The notes beneath the pieces are model-generated. The model made no database searches, was not told the origin of the DNA, and saw nothing but the letters and a program-made list of their open reading frames with translations. Made by a program: the position numbers and the translations under genes. Shown here in pieces: positions 1 through 7,836 of a stretch of DNA of 21,349 nucleotides. Position 1 is the stretch's first letter. The number at the start of each line of letters is the position of its first letter. The stretch comes from Methanobrevibacter ruminantium (GTDB lineage: Archaea > Methanobacteriota > Methanobacteria > Methanobacteriales > Methanobacteriaceae): the NCBI RefSeq assembly GCF_016294135.1, contig NZ_JAEDCO010000029.1, positions 1 through 21,349 of the forward strand, in the 5' to 3' direction.

Positions 1-293
1 TACACTTAATAAATAAAATAATCCAAAAATAATAAACTTATATTAAAAATCAATTAAAATCATTAAAATAATGAAAAAAATTAATATTATTTGTCCTTTA
101 TACTATTTATACCCAATTTATTTAGCTTTAATTGAAAAATAAACCTTATTTAGTTAAAAAATGAAAAATAATTTAAAATTTCAATTTATTAAGGAAAAAG
201 GTTGAAATTTTAAAGAAAAAAATTTAAAAAAATAAACAGAAACATGAAAAATTTTTTATCTATGTTTAAGACATATTTTGATGATGATATTAA
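1..293. other. AT-rich intergenic region
   Basis: I see no coding sequence with a believable ribosome binding site here. The stretch is almost entirely A and T. Its only clear structure is the inverted repeat at 172-214, listed separately, which lies downstream of the cation transporter gene. Confidence 0.6.
172..214 (-). terminator. 13-bp inverted repeat, possible terminator of the CDF gene
   Basis: Arms 172-184 (TTTAAAATTTCAA) and 202-214 match perfectly as reverse complements around a 17-nt loop. Read on the minus strand, the hairpin lies about 80 nt past the stop of the cation transporter gene and is followed by T-rich sequence. That fits transcript 3'-end formation, although archaeal termination depends mainly on the T tracts. 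It could also be chance in such AT-rich DNA, but 13 perfect pairs is long. Confidence 0.4.
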
Positions 294-1202
294 TCATTCA
301 TCAAGCTGTTGATCATGGTCATATTCCAAACCGAATGGACATGCATGAGCAGTTACTCCATGAATAAGATCCATATCCTCTAAAATCTTATTCTGAACCA
401 AATGAACAACCTTATGGGATTCATCCAAACTCATTTCCGGCGGAAGCTCAATGTGTAAAGTGACAGTAGCATATGAACCTAAATAATTCACCCTTACATC
501 ATGTGTACCGCAAACCTTGTCTACTGAATTGGAAACCTCTATAATCTTGTCAACCAACTCTGGAGATGGAACCTTACCCATAATGCTATCTAAATTTTCA
601 CGAACAACCCCAATAGCTGTCTTAACGATTAATAAACCGATTAACAGTCCAATCAATGGATCCAAATGAGGGAAACCATATTGTGCAATGAGGATAGCGA
701 ACAATATTGCAAGTGAGGACATTATATCAACTCTTTGATGCTTTCCATCAGCAACAATTGCAGGACTATTCACCATACTCCCTAATTTAATGATATATTG
801 ACTCATTGCAAAGTTTACAATAACACCAATGATTGCCATGATAACAGCCAATGGCTCTGGAATAGCAAGTGCACCTCCGAAGAACAATCTATATAGCGCA
901 CCTGTAATGATTTCGTAAGCAATGATTGCCAAGAATACTACAATCACCAATCCTGCAATTGCTTCAGCCCTTCCATGACCTAATGGATGCTCAGCATCTG
1001 CAGGCTTGCTGCCTATCTTGAATCCGACATAAGCGATTATTGAGGTAACTATATCGGATATTGTATGAGCCCCTTCAGATATGAGCGCATAACTTCCAGA
1101 CATTATCCCTACAGCAATGTTGAAAACAGTTAAGAAAATATTTCCTAAAATAGCCACATAAGCTGCCCTTTTTCCTAACCGTTCCCTATCCTCTTTTTTC
1201 AT
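294..1202 (-). CDS. Cation diffusion facilitator (CDF) family metal transporter, zinc type
   Basis: This 302-residue membrane protein should export divalent metal, most likely Zn2+, in exchange for protons. The family metal-site residues are visible: H46 and D50 in the second membrane segment (SEGAHTISD) and H155 and D159 in the fifth (ADGKHQRVD). The HPLGHGRAE loop (residues 72-80) is typical. The HxxxD/HxxxD pairing is the one associated with zinc transporters; manganese members usually have DxxxD. Six hydrophobic segments span about residues 12-200, followed by a cytoplasmic ferredoxin-like domain (about 210-290) and a short acidic, His-containing tail. The length is normal. The ribosome binding site before the ATG is weak. 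TATA-like sequences lie around 1262-1290. The gene stands alone, with no visible metal regulator beside it. Confidence 0.93.
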   Translation of the reverse strand: MKKEDRERLGKRAAYVAILGNIFLTVFNIAVGIMSGSYALISEGAHTISDIVTSIIAYVGFKIGSKPADAEHPLGHGRAEAIAGLVIVVFLAIIAYEIITGALYRLFFGGALAIPEPLAVIMAIIGVIVNFAMSQYIIKLGSMVNSPAIVADGKHQRVDIMSSLAILFAILIAQYGFPHLDPLIGLLIGLLIVKTAIGVVRENLDSIMGKVPSPELVDKIIEVSNSVDKVCGTHDVRVNYLGSYATVTLHIELPPEMSLDESHKVVHLVQNKILEDMDLIHGVTAHACPFGLEYDHDQQLDE

Positions 1203-1502
1203 ATTATCAATTCTTTATGTTCATTGATTTTATCAATAATTAATACTTAATTCAGTTATCAATTTATAAATTTATTAATTTATATTTTTCTAATTGATTG
1301 ATTTAAAAATAATACTAATCTTTAAAAAAAATACAAAATTGTAATACAAAAATTAATATTTTTATTACTACTTAATATTCTGTAAGTTTTAATATATATT
1401 TTTTATTAAAAAAGTTTAAAAAATGAAAAGATTAAAAGATTAACAAATTTTTAATAATTAATCTCTTAAAATAAAATTGAATAAAATTAAATGGATTAAA
1501 AT
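1203..1502. other. Intergenic region with the CDF promoter
   Basis: This 300-base AT-rich gap separates the stop of the aminotransferase gene from the start of the cation transporter gene, both on the minus strand. TATA-like stretches on the minus strand near 1262-1272 and 1280-1290 could drive the transporter gene. I see no small gene or RNA in it. Confidence 0.5.
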
Positions 1503-2618
1503 CTAATAATCCAAATCCTTTAGGATATCCATTGCCTTTTCAATGTTTTCATATGAATTAGCATAGGACATTCTTACATGCTCTTCTCCTAAGCTTCCAA
1601 ATGGAGATCCTGGAACTGAGATGACTCCAGCTTCTGCAGCAGCCTTTACAAATTCCATAGGTCTGTCAACTTTAGGGAAAACATAGAATGCACCTTGACA
1701 GTCCACTGTTTCATATCCCATATCGTTTAAGCTTGAAACAATCAAGTCCCTTCTTCTTGAAAACTCAGACACCATCTTTTTAACGGAGTCCTGTGGACCT
1801 GTAAGAGCTTCAATAGCTCCAACTTGAGAAACAGAAGGGGCATTTGCAGTACAGTATTGGTGAACCTTAAGCAAATTCTCAGTCACTTCATCATTTGCAA
1901 CCATATAGCCAACTCTAAGACCTGTCATTGCATAGGTTTTTGAAAATCCATTAATGGTTATTACATTGTCACAGTATTCTGCAGGAGAGTGGTTTTTGGT
2001 TCCATAAATGATCTTTTCATAAATCTCATCTGAAATAATGTAAAAGTCATGGTCTGTAGCCAAATCTGCAATTCCCTTGATGTCTTCCTTATCCATCACT
2101 GCACCGGTTGGATTGGAAGGTGAGTTGATGATCAATCCTTTTGTGTTCTTGTCAATCTTTTCCTGAACGTCATCCACTTTCATCTTAAAATCGTTTTCCA
2201 TAGGAGTTGTCACTTCAACAACATTGGCTTCAGCCAATTGCACACAAGTGTAATATGATAGGAATCCTGGATTTGGAACAAGCACATTGTCGCCTTTTCC
2301 AAACAAAGCCTGTGCAGCAGCGTATAAGGATTCACTTGCACCGCAAGTGACTATAACGTTTTCAGCATCAGTCTTTATATTGTTGTCCTTAGCAAGCTTA
2401 TCCACAATAGCTTCCCTAAGTTCAATCAACCCTTTGTTTGAAGTGTATTTGGTGTATCCTTCATCAATAGCTCTTTTCATTGCATCCTTGATATTTTGAG
2501 GAACATCAAAGTCAGGTTCTCCAATCCCTAAATTAACTGCATCATGATTAGTGACTTCAAACATTTTTCTAATTAGAGATAATTCTATTTCTTCAACTCT
2601 TTTTGCAGGATTTAACAT
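1503..2618 (-). CDS. Pyridoxal-phosphate aminotransferase, class I/II (aspartate aminotransferase-like)
   Basis: This 371-residue cytoplasmic enzyme transfers amino groups between amino acids and 2-oxo acids. It has the fold-type I markers in order: a GIGEPDFDVP substrate-loop segment (31-40), TCGASESL (91-98) in the cofactor phosphate region, SPSNPTG (166-172), SDEIYEKIIYG with D197 and Y200, and the cofactor-binding lysine K227 in INGFSKTYAMTGLRVGY. A C-terminal arginine in HVRMSYANS would bind the substrate carboxylate. The length suits the archaeal AspC/AlaT-like group. Substrate preference (aspartate, alanine or aromatic) cannot be read from the sequence. The start is supported by AAGGTG seven bases before the ATG. 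It is transcribed alone. Confidence 0.92.
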   Translation of the reverse strand: MLNPAKRVEEIELSLIRKMFEVTNHDAVNLGIGEPDFDVPQNIKDAMKRAIDEGYTKYTSNKGLIELREAIVDKLAKDNNIKTDAENVIVTCGASESLYAAAQALFGKGDNVLVPNPGFLSYYTCVQLAEANVVEVTTPMENDFKMKVDDVQEKIDKNTKGLIINSPSNPTGAVMDKEDIKGIADLATDHDFYIISDEIYEKIIYGTKNHSPAEYCDNVITINGFSKTYAMTGLRVGYMVANDEVTENLLKVHQYCTANAPSVSQVGAIEALTGPQDSVKKMVSEFSRRRDLIVSSLNDMGYETVDCQGAFYVFPKVDRPMEFVKAAAEAGVISVPGSPFGSLGEEHVRMSYANSYENIEKAMDILKDLDY

Positions 2619-2754
2619 AATAACACCTTTAATAAAAATAACAATTAATAAGAATAATTTAAAACAATATTTGAATTGATTAATTTAAAATAAATAAATT
2701 AATAATTAATAAATTTTTTACATTAATATATTTGAATTAATATTTTATATATTT

Positions 2755-4518
2755 TTAATTGCAAGCTCCACAATCGTAACAGATTCCGTCTTCACACCAA
2801 GGTGTCTGCTCACCAGTCTTAATCTTTTCATATTCGGACTTCAAGAACTCCTTGCTTACACTTACATTGATTGAATCCCAAGGCAAGTCATCTTCCAAAT
2901 CATAACTTGGAGCTTTTTCACCCCACTCTCGAATACTGATCTTTTCATTCAAAGACCTTTCAATAAGGTTTCCAATATCCTTGTCTCCACAGGATAATAC
3001 ATATTGTATAAGTCCCATCTTAGCGCTGTCAAACTTAATGTCCAACCCCTTAAGATTCTTCTTGAGATATCTTATCTTTGACTTGATTTCCTTCATGTCA
3101 TATCTTTCCCACTGGAGAGGGGTATGTGGCTTTGGAATGACAGGGTTTACACTAAAGCTAATTGAAACCTTAGCTTTTTTATTAGACTTGGATTTTTTAT
3201 CCTTTTTCCTTGATTTTTTAGATTTTGAAGCACTTGAAACAGAATCATTCCCAGATGATGAATTAAGTGTTGATTTAATTGAATTGTCGTTTAATTTAAT
3301 TGAAGATGTGGGATTTGAATCGATATTATACTTCATGGAATCAATTTGCTTCATCATATTTGCAAGTTCTCCAATATCGTCTTCAGACTCATAGGGCAAA
3401 CCGATTAAAAAATACAATTTAATATTAAAACCTAGTTCAACAGCATCACTTATAACCCTTAGGATCTCTTCATCCCTGATGTCCTTATTGATTCTGCGCC
3501 TTAGGGAATAAATTGATTCCGGAGCTATTGTCAATGTCTTCAATCCGCTTGACTTGAGTGCAGCCAATGTTTCCATTGTGATTGATTCAATTCTCATGGA
3601 AGGTGTTGATACCTGAAATCCCCTTTCATTCAATCCTTCTGTCAATTCATTTATCTGTGAGTAATCTGATACAGCTGCACCAATCAATGATATCTTATTC
3701 AAGCCAGTGTTTGCTCTAGCTTCATCTGCAATTGAAAAGAGATCATCCAAATTGGTTTCCCTAAGAGGCCTATACATATAGCTGGACATGCAGAACCTGC
3801 ATCCTCTAGTACATGCCCTTGAAACATTCAATAGAATGGAATTGGAAAATGCTGGAATGAAATCCTTATCATCGGTTTCTGTAACGATTGGGCAAGTCAG
3901 ATGATAAATACTTTCCATATCATCTGATAGCACTATATTTGTTTCATTATTGAATTCAGAGATGTATAAACCTTCAATATCTAAAAACGGAGACAAATCC
4001 ATTTTTTCATTATCAAAACTATCCCAATTATTATTGATTTTATTCTTTTTGCTCCTTTTAGATAGCTTTAATGAAGAATACAAATCCAAAAAGTCATACA
4101 AAACAGCTTCAGCTTCCCCTACAACAAAAATGTCTATAAAGTCAGATAGAGGCAATGGATTAGCACTAGCGCAAGGACCGCCAGCAATGATTAAAGGATC
4201 ATCAGATGCCCTATCTTCCCTTCTAAGTGGAATGCCTGCTTCCCTCAACATCTCCAAAACATGGAAATAATCCTGTTCATATTGAAGGGAAAATGAAACA
4301 ATGTCAAAATCAGACAATGGACTGTTGGTCTCCAAACTTCTTGTAGAAGGATAGATAATCCTTTCAGAGTATGTGTCCTCTCTTTCATTGACATAATTAT
4401 AAATAATCTGGTAACCTAAGGAACTCATTGCAGTCTTGTAAACATTTGGATAAACCAGTCCAAAACGTATATCCTCTTTCAATGGATTTTTTATAATTAT
4501 ATTCTTTTCTTTAAACAT
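2755..4518 (-). CDS. B12-binding-like/radical SAM protein with lysine/serine-rich insert
   Basis: This 587-residue protein belongs to the uncharacterised radical SAM group with an N-terminal cobalamin-binding-like domain. That domain spans about residues 15-150 (FGLVYPNVYKTAMSSLGYQI; VVGEAEAVLYDFL). The radical SAM barrel carries the CX3CX2C [4Fe-4S] motif at C236, C240 and C243, with a later IAPES motif and LIGLPYESEDD. Two things are odd. Residues about 398-450 are a low-complexity insert rich in serine, asparagine and then lysine, interrupting the region before the FSVNPVIPKPHTPLQWE segment. The protein also ends in a cysteine cluster (C575, C580, C583, C586) that could hold a further Fe-S cluster or zinc. 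The substrate is unknown. AAGGAC precedes the ATG, and a TATA-like AAACTTTATATTG is centred near 4564. Confidence 0.85.
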   Translation of the reverse strand: MFKEKNIIIKNPLKEDIRFGLVYPNVYKTAMSSLGYQIIYNYVNEREDTYSERIIYPSTRSLETNSPLSDFDIVSFSLQYEQDYFHVLEMLREAGIPLRREDRASDDPLIIAGGPCASANPLPLSDFIDIFVVGEAEAVLYDFLDLYSSLKLSKRSKKNKINNNWDSFDNEKMDLSPFLDIEGLYISEFNNETNIVLSDDMESIYHLTCPIVTETDDKDFIPAFSNSILLNVSRACTRGCRFCMSSYMYRPLRETNLDDLFSIADEARANTGLNKISLIGAAVSDYSQINELTEGLNERGFQVSTPSMRIESITMETLAALKSSGLKTLTIAPESIYSLRRRINKDIRDEEILRVISDAVELGFNIKLYFLIGLPYESEDDIGELANMMKQIDSMKYNIDSNPTSSIKLNDNSIKSTLNSSSGNDSVSSASKSKKSRKKDKKSKSNKKAKVSISFSVNPVIPKPHTPLQWERYDMKEIKSKIRYLKKNLKGLDIKFDSAKMGLIQYVLSCGDKDIGNLIERSLNEKISIREWGEKAPSYDLEDDLPWDSINVSVSKEFLKSEYEKIKTGEQTPWCEDGICYDCGACN

Positions 4519-4557
4519 GCTTTAGTCCTTTGTAAAATACTTGTCTTTATTAAAATC

Positions 4558-4570
4558 AATATAAAGTTTG
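4558..4570 (-). promoter_or_regulatory. TATA box for the radical SAM gene
   Basis: The minus strand reads AAACTTTATATTG here, about 45 bases before the ATG at 4518. That spacing would give a leader of about 20 nt containing the AAGGAC ribosome binding site. It is assigned by pattern and spacing only. Confidence 0.45.
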
Positions 4571-4730
4571 TTTATACAAATATAATAAATTTTACTATGA
4601 TTAAACTTAAATTCGGACATGAAATTTACGAAATCAAATCAATTTAAGAACCATAATATAAATTTCAACCCAATTTTAATTTTTATATCAAGATATAAGT
4701 AATATATAATCTTTTTTATGGAAACAAAAC

Positions 4731-4752
4731 TGTGATTTTACACAAAATCACA
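4731..4752. promoter_or_regulatory. 9-bp inverted repeat upstream of the wall-enzyme promoter
   Basis: TGTGATTTT (4731-4739) and AAAATCACA (4744-4752) are perfect reverse complements around the loop ACAC. The element lies just upstream of a TATA-like AAATATATTTAAAT at about 4758-4771 that could drive the plus-strand wall-enzyme gene. This position suits a binding site for a dimeric regulator. There is no direct evidence for which regulator. Confidence 0.4.
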
Positions 4753-4798
4753 ATTAGAAAATATATTTAAATTAAAAAGTTAAAATATGAATTAACTA

Positions 4799-4832
4799 AT
4801 CTTTAAAATAAAAAATAGACAATTTTAAAGAT
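4799..4832 (+). promoter_or_regulatory. 11-bp stem-loop in the wall-enzyme leader
   Basis: ATCTTTAAAAT (4799-4809) pairs perfectly with ATTTTAAAGAT (4822-4832) across a 12-nt loop. If transcription starts near 4790 from the upstream TATA-like element, this stem-loop opens the mRNA leader, about 17 bases before the GGAGGAG ribosome binding site at 4849-4855. It may stabilise the leader or affect translation. Confidence 0.35.
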
Positions 4833-4890
4833 AGTTTAGAAAATAGAAGGAGGAGAATAAATAATATGAGGTGTTAGCATTAGAACTAAA

Positions 4891-6504
4891 ATGATTATTA
4901 TAGCTTTATTGGTAGTGCTGTTTTTTAGCTTAAGTAGCATCAACGCTCAAAGTGTGAATAATTATGATGATTTGGATAAGAATATCCTTAAATCTAATTC
5001 TTCAAGCAACAAGGCAGCAGTAAATATTACCTCTAAAGCAAAGACAAATTCAACTAAGAAAACAAGTATTAAGAAGACAAGCACAACTAAATCAAAAGAG
5101 AATACAACAACAGTGAACAAGAAAACATTGGCAAAAACATCCACAAGCTTTATGAACTACGTGGAGAAGAATGGAAAATTCCCTAAAGTGAAAATCAGCA
5201 ATAGAAACTATTCAAATACAGAATATTTGTATCTGATGACAAAGGCTGTTGAAAACAACTCAAATTCAAAGATTGTGATTAAGAAGAATTTGGTTAAGAA
5301 ATACAGCAATGCAAATTCAAAATCTGTAAAAGGAACTTTAAATAAGACTGAATATATCAAGATAGCCAGCAAAACCAGAAAATTCATTGATAAAAACAAA
5401 AGAGCTCCGAATTGGGTTTCATCATCAAAGGGAAATATACCATACAATCAATTGATTCTTTCATACAGCAAATGTTTGGATTTCTCCAATAAGAACAATA
5501 GATTGCCTAATTCAATAAAGCTTGATGATTTGGATTTGGATAAGATCAAATCTAAAATAAAAAAGGATGCCAAATCCACTGTAAATTCAATTGGAAAATC
5601 AAGCAATAAAACAACGAATAAGACCACAACCAACACGGTAAAAAGCAATAAAACCAAAGCAACAAATAAAACAAAGAACACTTCAAATGCCCCTTCTAAT
5701 AATGATGATAAATCTGTTAAAGAGGGAAGATTAGCTGAAATGGCACTAAATAATATCCATAACATATTGAATAATATTTTAGATAGGCTGGATCCTAGCA
5801 AATACCTATTGGATTTGACTAAATCCGATGAGGCCAACATTAATTTCAATACCAGCAAAATCAATGTGGACATAAATGGAAAATCAACTGTGAAACTTAA
5901 GGTTTCCGCTAAAAATACAACAAAGACAACAAAGGCAACGACAAAGAAAAGCACTGCAAGCACAAAGAAAACAAACAAAACAAAATCAAACGTTTCAAAG
6001 GCTAAAACAAAATCAGTTAGCATTGGAAAGACTTCAATTAATGAAGCTTTAAGGAAATACCTTTCAAGCACTAAAAACTGCCAAGTGAAGAATAAGAATA
6101 TTCAAGATTTGGCCAAGACACTGACCTCCAAACTCAAAACAGATTATGAGAAAGGCAAGAAGCTATTCAATTGGGTTCGTGACAATATCCACTACAAGAA
6201 ATATAGAAACACATTAAGAGGTGCCGTGAAGACACTCAAAGCTAAAAAGGGCAATTGCGTTGACCAAAGCCATTTATTGATTGCATTGTCAAGGGCTTCT
6301 GGAATTCCTGCAAGATATGTCAAGGGAGATAACTGCAAGTTTACCAGCGGTTATGTTTCAGGCCATATATGGACACAGATGTATATAAACAAGAAATGGG
6401 TGGTTGCAGATACAACAAGCAAAAGAAACACCTTGGGAAAAATCAGAAACTGGAATACAAAAAACTATAAGTTATATGGGCAATTCAGTTCCATAAGCTT
6501 TTAG
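4891..6504 (+). CDS. Secreted pseudomurein-binding, transglutaminase-like protein (PeiW/PeiP-type endoisopeptidase)
   Basis: This 537-residue exported protein probably cuts or remodels pseudomurein peptides. It has a signal peptide (hydrophobic 2-17, likely cleavage after SSINA at residue 19). Two pseudomurein-binding repeats follow: about 84-122 (MNYVEKNGKFP, TEYLYLMTKAV) and about 154-196 (KFIDKNKRAPNWV, NQLILSYSK), with a partial third (FSNKNNRLPNSIKL). Lys/Thr/Ser/Asn-rich linkers occupy about 40-80, 225-275 and 340-375. The C-terminal domain (about 400-520) is a transglutaminase/papain-like fold with triad C456 (KGNCVDQSH), H492 (SGHIWTQ) and D507 (VVADTT). This layout matches the C71 endoisopeptidases of Methanothermobacter phages, but no phage genes surround it. 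The start is uncertain: the ATG at 4891 lies far from GGAGGAG (4849-4855), and its n-region has no positive charge. An in-frame ATT at 4879, six bases after GAGGTG, would add Ile-Arg-Thr-Lys. Confidence 0.85.
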   Translation: MIIIALLVVLFFSLSSINAQSVNNYDDLDKNILKSNSSSNKAAVNITSKAKTNSTKKTSIKKTSTTKSKENTTTVNKKTLAKTSTSFMNYVEKNGKFPKVKISNRNYSNTEYLYLMTKAVENNSNSKIVIKKNLVKKYSNANSKSVKGTLNKTEYIKIASKTRKFIDKNKRAPNWVSSSKGNIPYNQLILSYSKCLDFSNKNNRLPNSIKLDDLDLDKIKSKIKKDAKSTVNSIGKSSNKTTNKTTTNTVKSNKTKATNKTKNTSNAPSNNDDKSVKEGRLAEMALNNIHNILNNILDRLDPSKYLLDLTKSDEANINFNTSKINVDINGKSTVKLKVSAKNTTKTTKATTKKSTASTKKTNKTKSNVSKAKTKSVSIGKTSINEALRKYLSSTKNCQVKNKNIQDLAKTLTSKLKTDYEKGKKLFNWVRDNIHYKKYRNTLRGAVKTLKAKKGNCVDQSHLLIALSRASGIPARYVKGDNCKFTSGYVSGHIWTQMYINKKWVVADTTSKRNTLGKIRNWNTKNYKLYGQFSSISF

Positions 6505-6529
6505 ATTAGTCAATCAGACATTAATCTTT

Positions 6530-6584
6530 AGTTTTAATTGATTATTAAGCAGATATGATAATCGATTAAAACTCTTATTTTTTT
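6530..6584 (+). terminator. Hairpin and T-tract terminator of the wall-enzyme gene
   Basis: Arms 6530-6545 (AGTTTTAATTGATTAT) and 6558-6573 (ATAATCGATTAAAACT) form a 16-bp stem with one U-G pair and a 12-nt loop, followed by TTATTTTTTT to 6584. It starts 25 bases after the stop codon. The stem plus T run resembles a bacterial intrinsic terminator and should end the transcript. Confidence 0.7.
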
Positions 6585-6643
6585 AAAAAATTATATTAAA
6601 ATCACTATTAGAAAGTTAAGAATAAAAAAAAGTTTAAAAAAAG

Positions 6644-6727
6644 CGCCGGGACGGGGATTTGAACCCCGGTGATCTATTGATCATCGGATTAGCAGTCCGA
6701 CGCCGTACCAGGCTGGGCCATCCCGAC
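6644..6727 (-). tRNA. tRNA-Ser(GCT)
   Basis: This 84-nt minus-strand tRNA decodes AGC and AGU serine codons. The acceptor stem pairs GTCGGGA with TCCCGGC (one T-G pair), followed by discriminator G, as in archaeal serine tRNAs. The anticodon arm is TCGGA-CTGCTAA-TCCGA with anticodon GCT. A long variable arm (TGATCAATAGATCA, a small hairpin) marks it as class II. The T arm is CCGGGGTTCAAATCCCCG. CCA is not encoded: the discriminator is followed by CTT. T tracts just downstream (6626-6642 read on the minus strand) should end transcription. A TATA-like ATTTTATACA on the minus strand at 6758-6767 could be its promoter. There is no intron. Confidence 0.95.
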
Positions 6728-6860
6728 TAGACATTAAAAAAAGTAATTAAAAATATGTGTATAAAATACAACATTACTATTTTATATTTACTTATTATAT
6801 AAACTTTTTCTTTTTAAGAATGGGATATCTCTATCTTTATTAGAAGTGATTAGAAATATT

Positions 6861-6867
6861 AAAAAAA
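6861..6867 (-). terminator. T tract after the SRP RNA
   Basis: Read on the minus strand, the SRP RNA is followed within about ten bases by seven T residues, a typical archaeal termination signal. Confidence 0.55.
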
Positions 6868-6876
6868 GTCATTTAA

Positions 6877-7182
6877 GTGGCGCATAAAGGAGTGGACACC
6901 CTTCATCAAACATAGTTATCTGAAAAACTAACTCCACCCCGCGGTTCTACAAGCATCAGCTGTAAGCGGTAGAGCTGCTCCTTTCCAGGCCTGACACGTT
7001 CCCACAATAAAGCCAATTAAATATTACCCTCCAGTAATATCCATGACACCATTGATCCTGCAGGACGAGGCTTCGACATCAGCTTCACAGGCCATGATTG
7101 AATCCAAATGCCGCCTCCTTTATTTCGACTGCACCAAAGGAGATTTGTGCTTACAGAGGACTCCTAACCCTCCAGTCTAGCC
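6877..7182 (-). ncRNA. ffs: Signal recognition particle RNA (archaeal 7S RNA)
   Basis: This RNA of about 305 nt is the scaffold of the signal recognition particle that targets exported proteins to the membrane. It stands out as GC-rich DNA in an AT-rich gap. The universally conserved helix 8 motif is present on the minus strand over 6974-6997: GTCAGGCC, a GGAA tetraloop, then GGAGCAGC. That is the site bound by Ffh/SRP54. The 5' part (AGGAGT near 7160) can pair with ACTCC near the 3' end to form the long helix 5, and the size fits archaeal 7S RNA. The ends are approximate: the 5' end comes from the TATA box at 7206-7214, and the 3' end lies before the T tract at 6861-6867. Confidence 0.93.
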
Positions 7183-7205
7183 AATTATAATATATTATAT
7201 TAATC

Positions 7206-7214
7206 TTATATAAA
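7206..7214 (-). promoter_or_regulatory. TATA box of the SRP RNA gene
   Basis: TTTATATAA on the minus strand is centred about 27 bases upstream of the predicted 5' end of the SRP RNA near 7182. That is the usual archaeal TATA-to-start distance, and the match to the consensus is very good, as expected for a strongly expressed RNA. Confidence 0.7.
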
Positions 7215-7434
7215 GTTTATTAATTAAAAAACATTTCAATTAGAATAGCCTTATTTCAAGAAACAGAAGATAACTAAGAGTATTTTTTAAAATAGAACAA
7301 AAAATGATAAAAACAAGCTAAAATAGGTTAAATAAATAAAATTAATTATGAAATAAAATTATAAAAATAGAAATATGATTAAAGATAAGAAAAGGGAAAT
7401 ATAATTAAAATAAGGAAATGAACAAAAAATAAAT

Positions 7435-7836
7435 TTACAAGTATTCTTTTAATATCTTAATAATATCTCCATCAGATATGATACCTACAAGCTCACCATC
7501 GTCAACTACAGGCAACTGGTTTATGATGTTATCTCCAGGAGCATTATCAAACATGACAGAAACAGCATCTTTAATGGTATCTTCAGAAGATACGCATGCA
7601 ACATCCTTAACCATAGCAGATTCCACTTTGGTACCATATTGATAATTGTCTAAAATCAAGTTATGCCCTAAATCTGTAGCGGTTACGATACCAACCATTT
7701 TTCCATTGTCAACAACAGGCATTGCACTTATCTTATTCTTCATTAGCTTTTCAAAAGCGAAAACAGTTGCTTCTTCACATTCAACTGTTAAAACGTCTTT
7801 TGTCATTAAGTCTTTAACTTTTGTCTTTTCTAACAT
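7435..7836 (-). CDS. CBS-domain pair protein
   Basis: This 133-residue cytoplasmic protein is made of two CBS domains, about 1-60 (VKDLMTKDVLTV, AMPVVDNGKMVGIVTATDL) and about 68-133 (VKDVACVSSEDTIKDAV, LPVVDDGELVGIISDGDI). The paired domains form a Bateman module that usually binds adenine nucleotides such as AMP, ATP or S-adenosylmethionine. No catalytic domain is attached. Its ATG lies inside the end of the 2-phosphoglycerate kinase gene, overlapping it by 23 bases, with GGAGGT eight bases before the start. The two are therefore translated from one mRNA. The close coupling suggests, but does not prove, an energy-sensing role for that kinase or the pathway. Confidence 0.9.
   Translation of the reverse strand: MLEKTKVKDLMTKDVLTVECEEATVFAFEKLMKNKISAMPVVDNGKMVGIVTATDLGHNLILDNYQYGTKVESAMVKDVACVSSEDTIKDAVSVMFDNAPGDNIINQLPVVDDGELVGIISDGDIIKILKEYL

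Noticed and set aside
3149..3290. Frameshift or degenerate segment inside the radical SAM gene
   Set aside because: The low-complexity stretch keeps the frame, and conserved motifs continue on both sides, so it is an in-frame insert and not gene decay.
5448..6071. Long minus-strand ORF (207 codons) opposite the wall-enzyme gene
   Set aside because: It is a shadow. The real plus-strand gene is rich in AAA/AAG/ACA codons, which read as TTT/CTT/TGT on the other strand and give an artificial hydrophobic protein. It has no ribosome binding site and no recognisable domain.
6793..6803. TATA-like TTTATATAA on the minus strand as the tRNA-Ser promoter
   Set aside because: It would place the start about 40 bases before the tRNA. 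A closer TATA-like element at 6758-6767 gives a short leader, so I preferred that, although a long precursor cannot be excluded.
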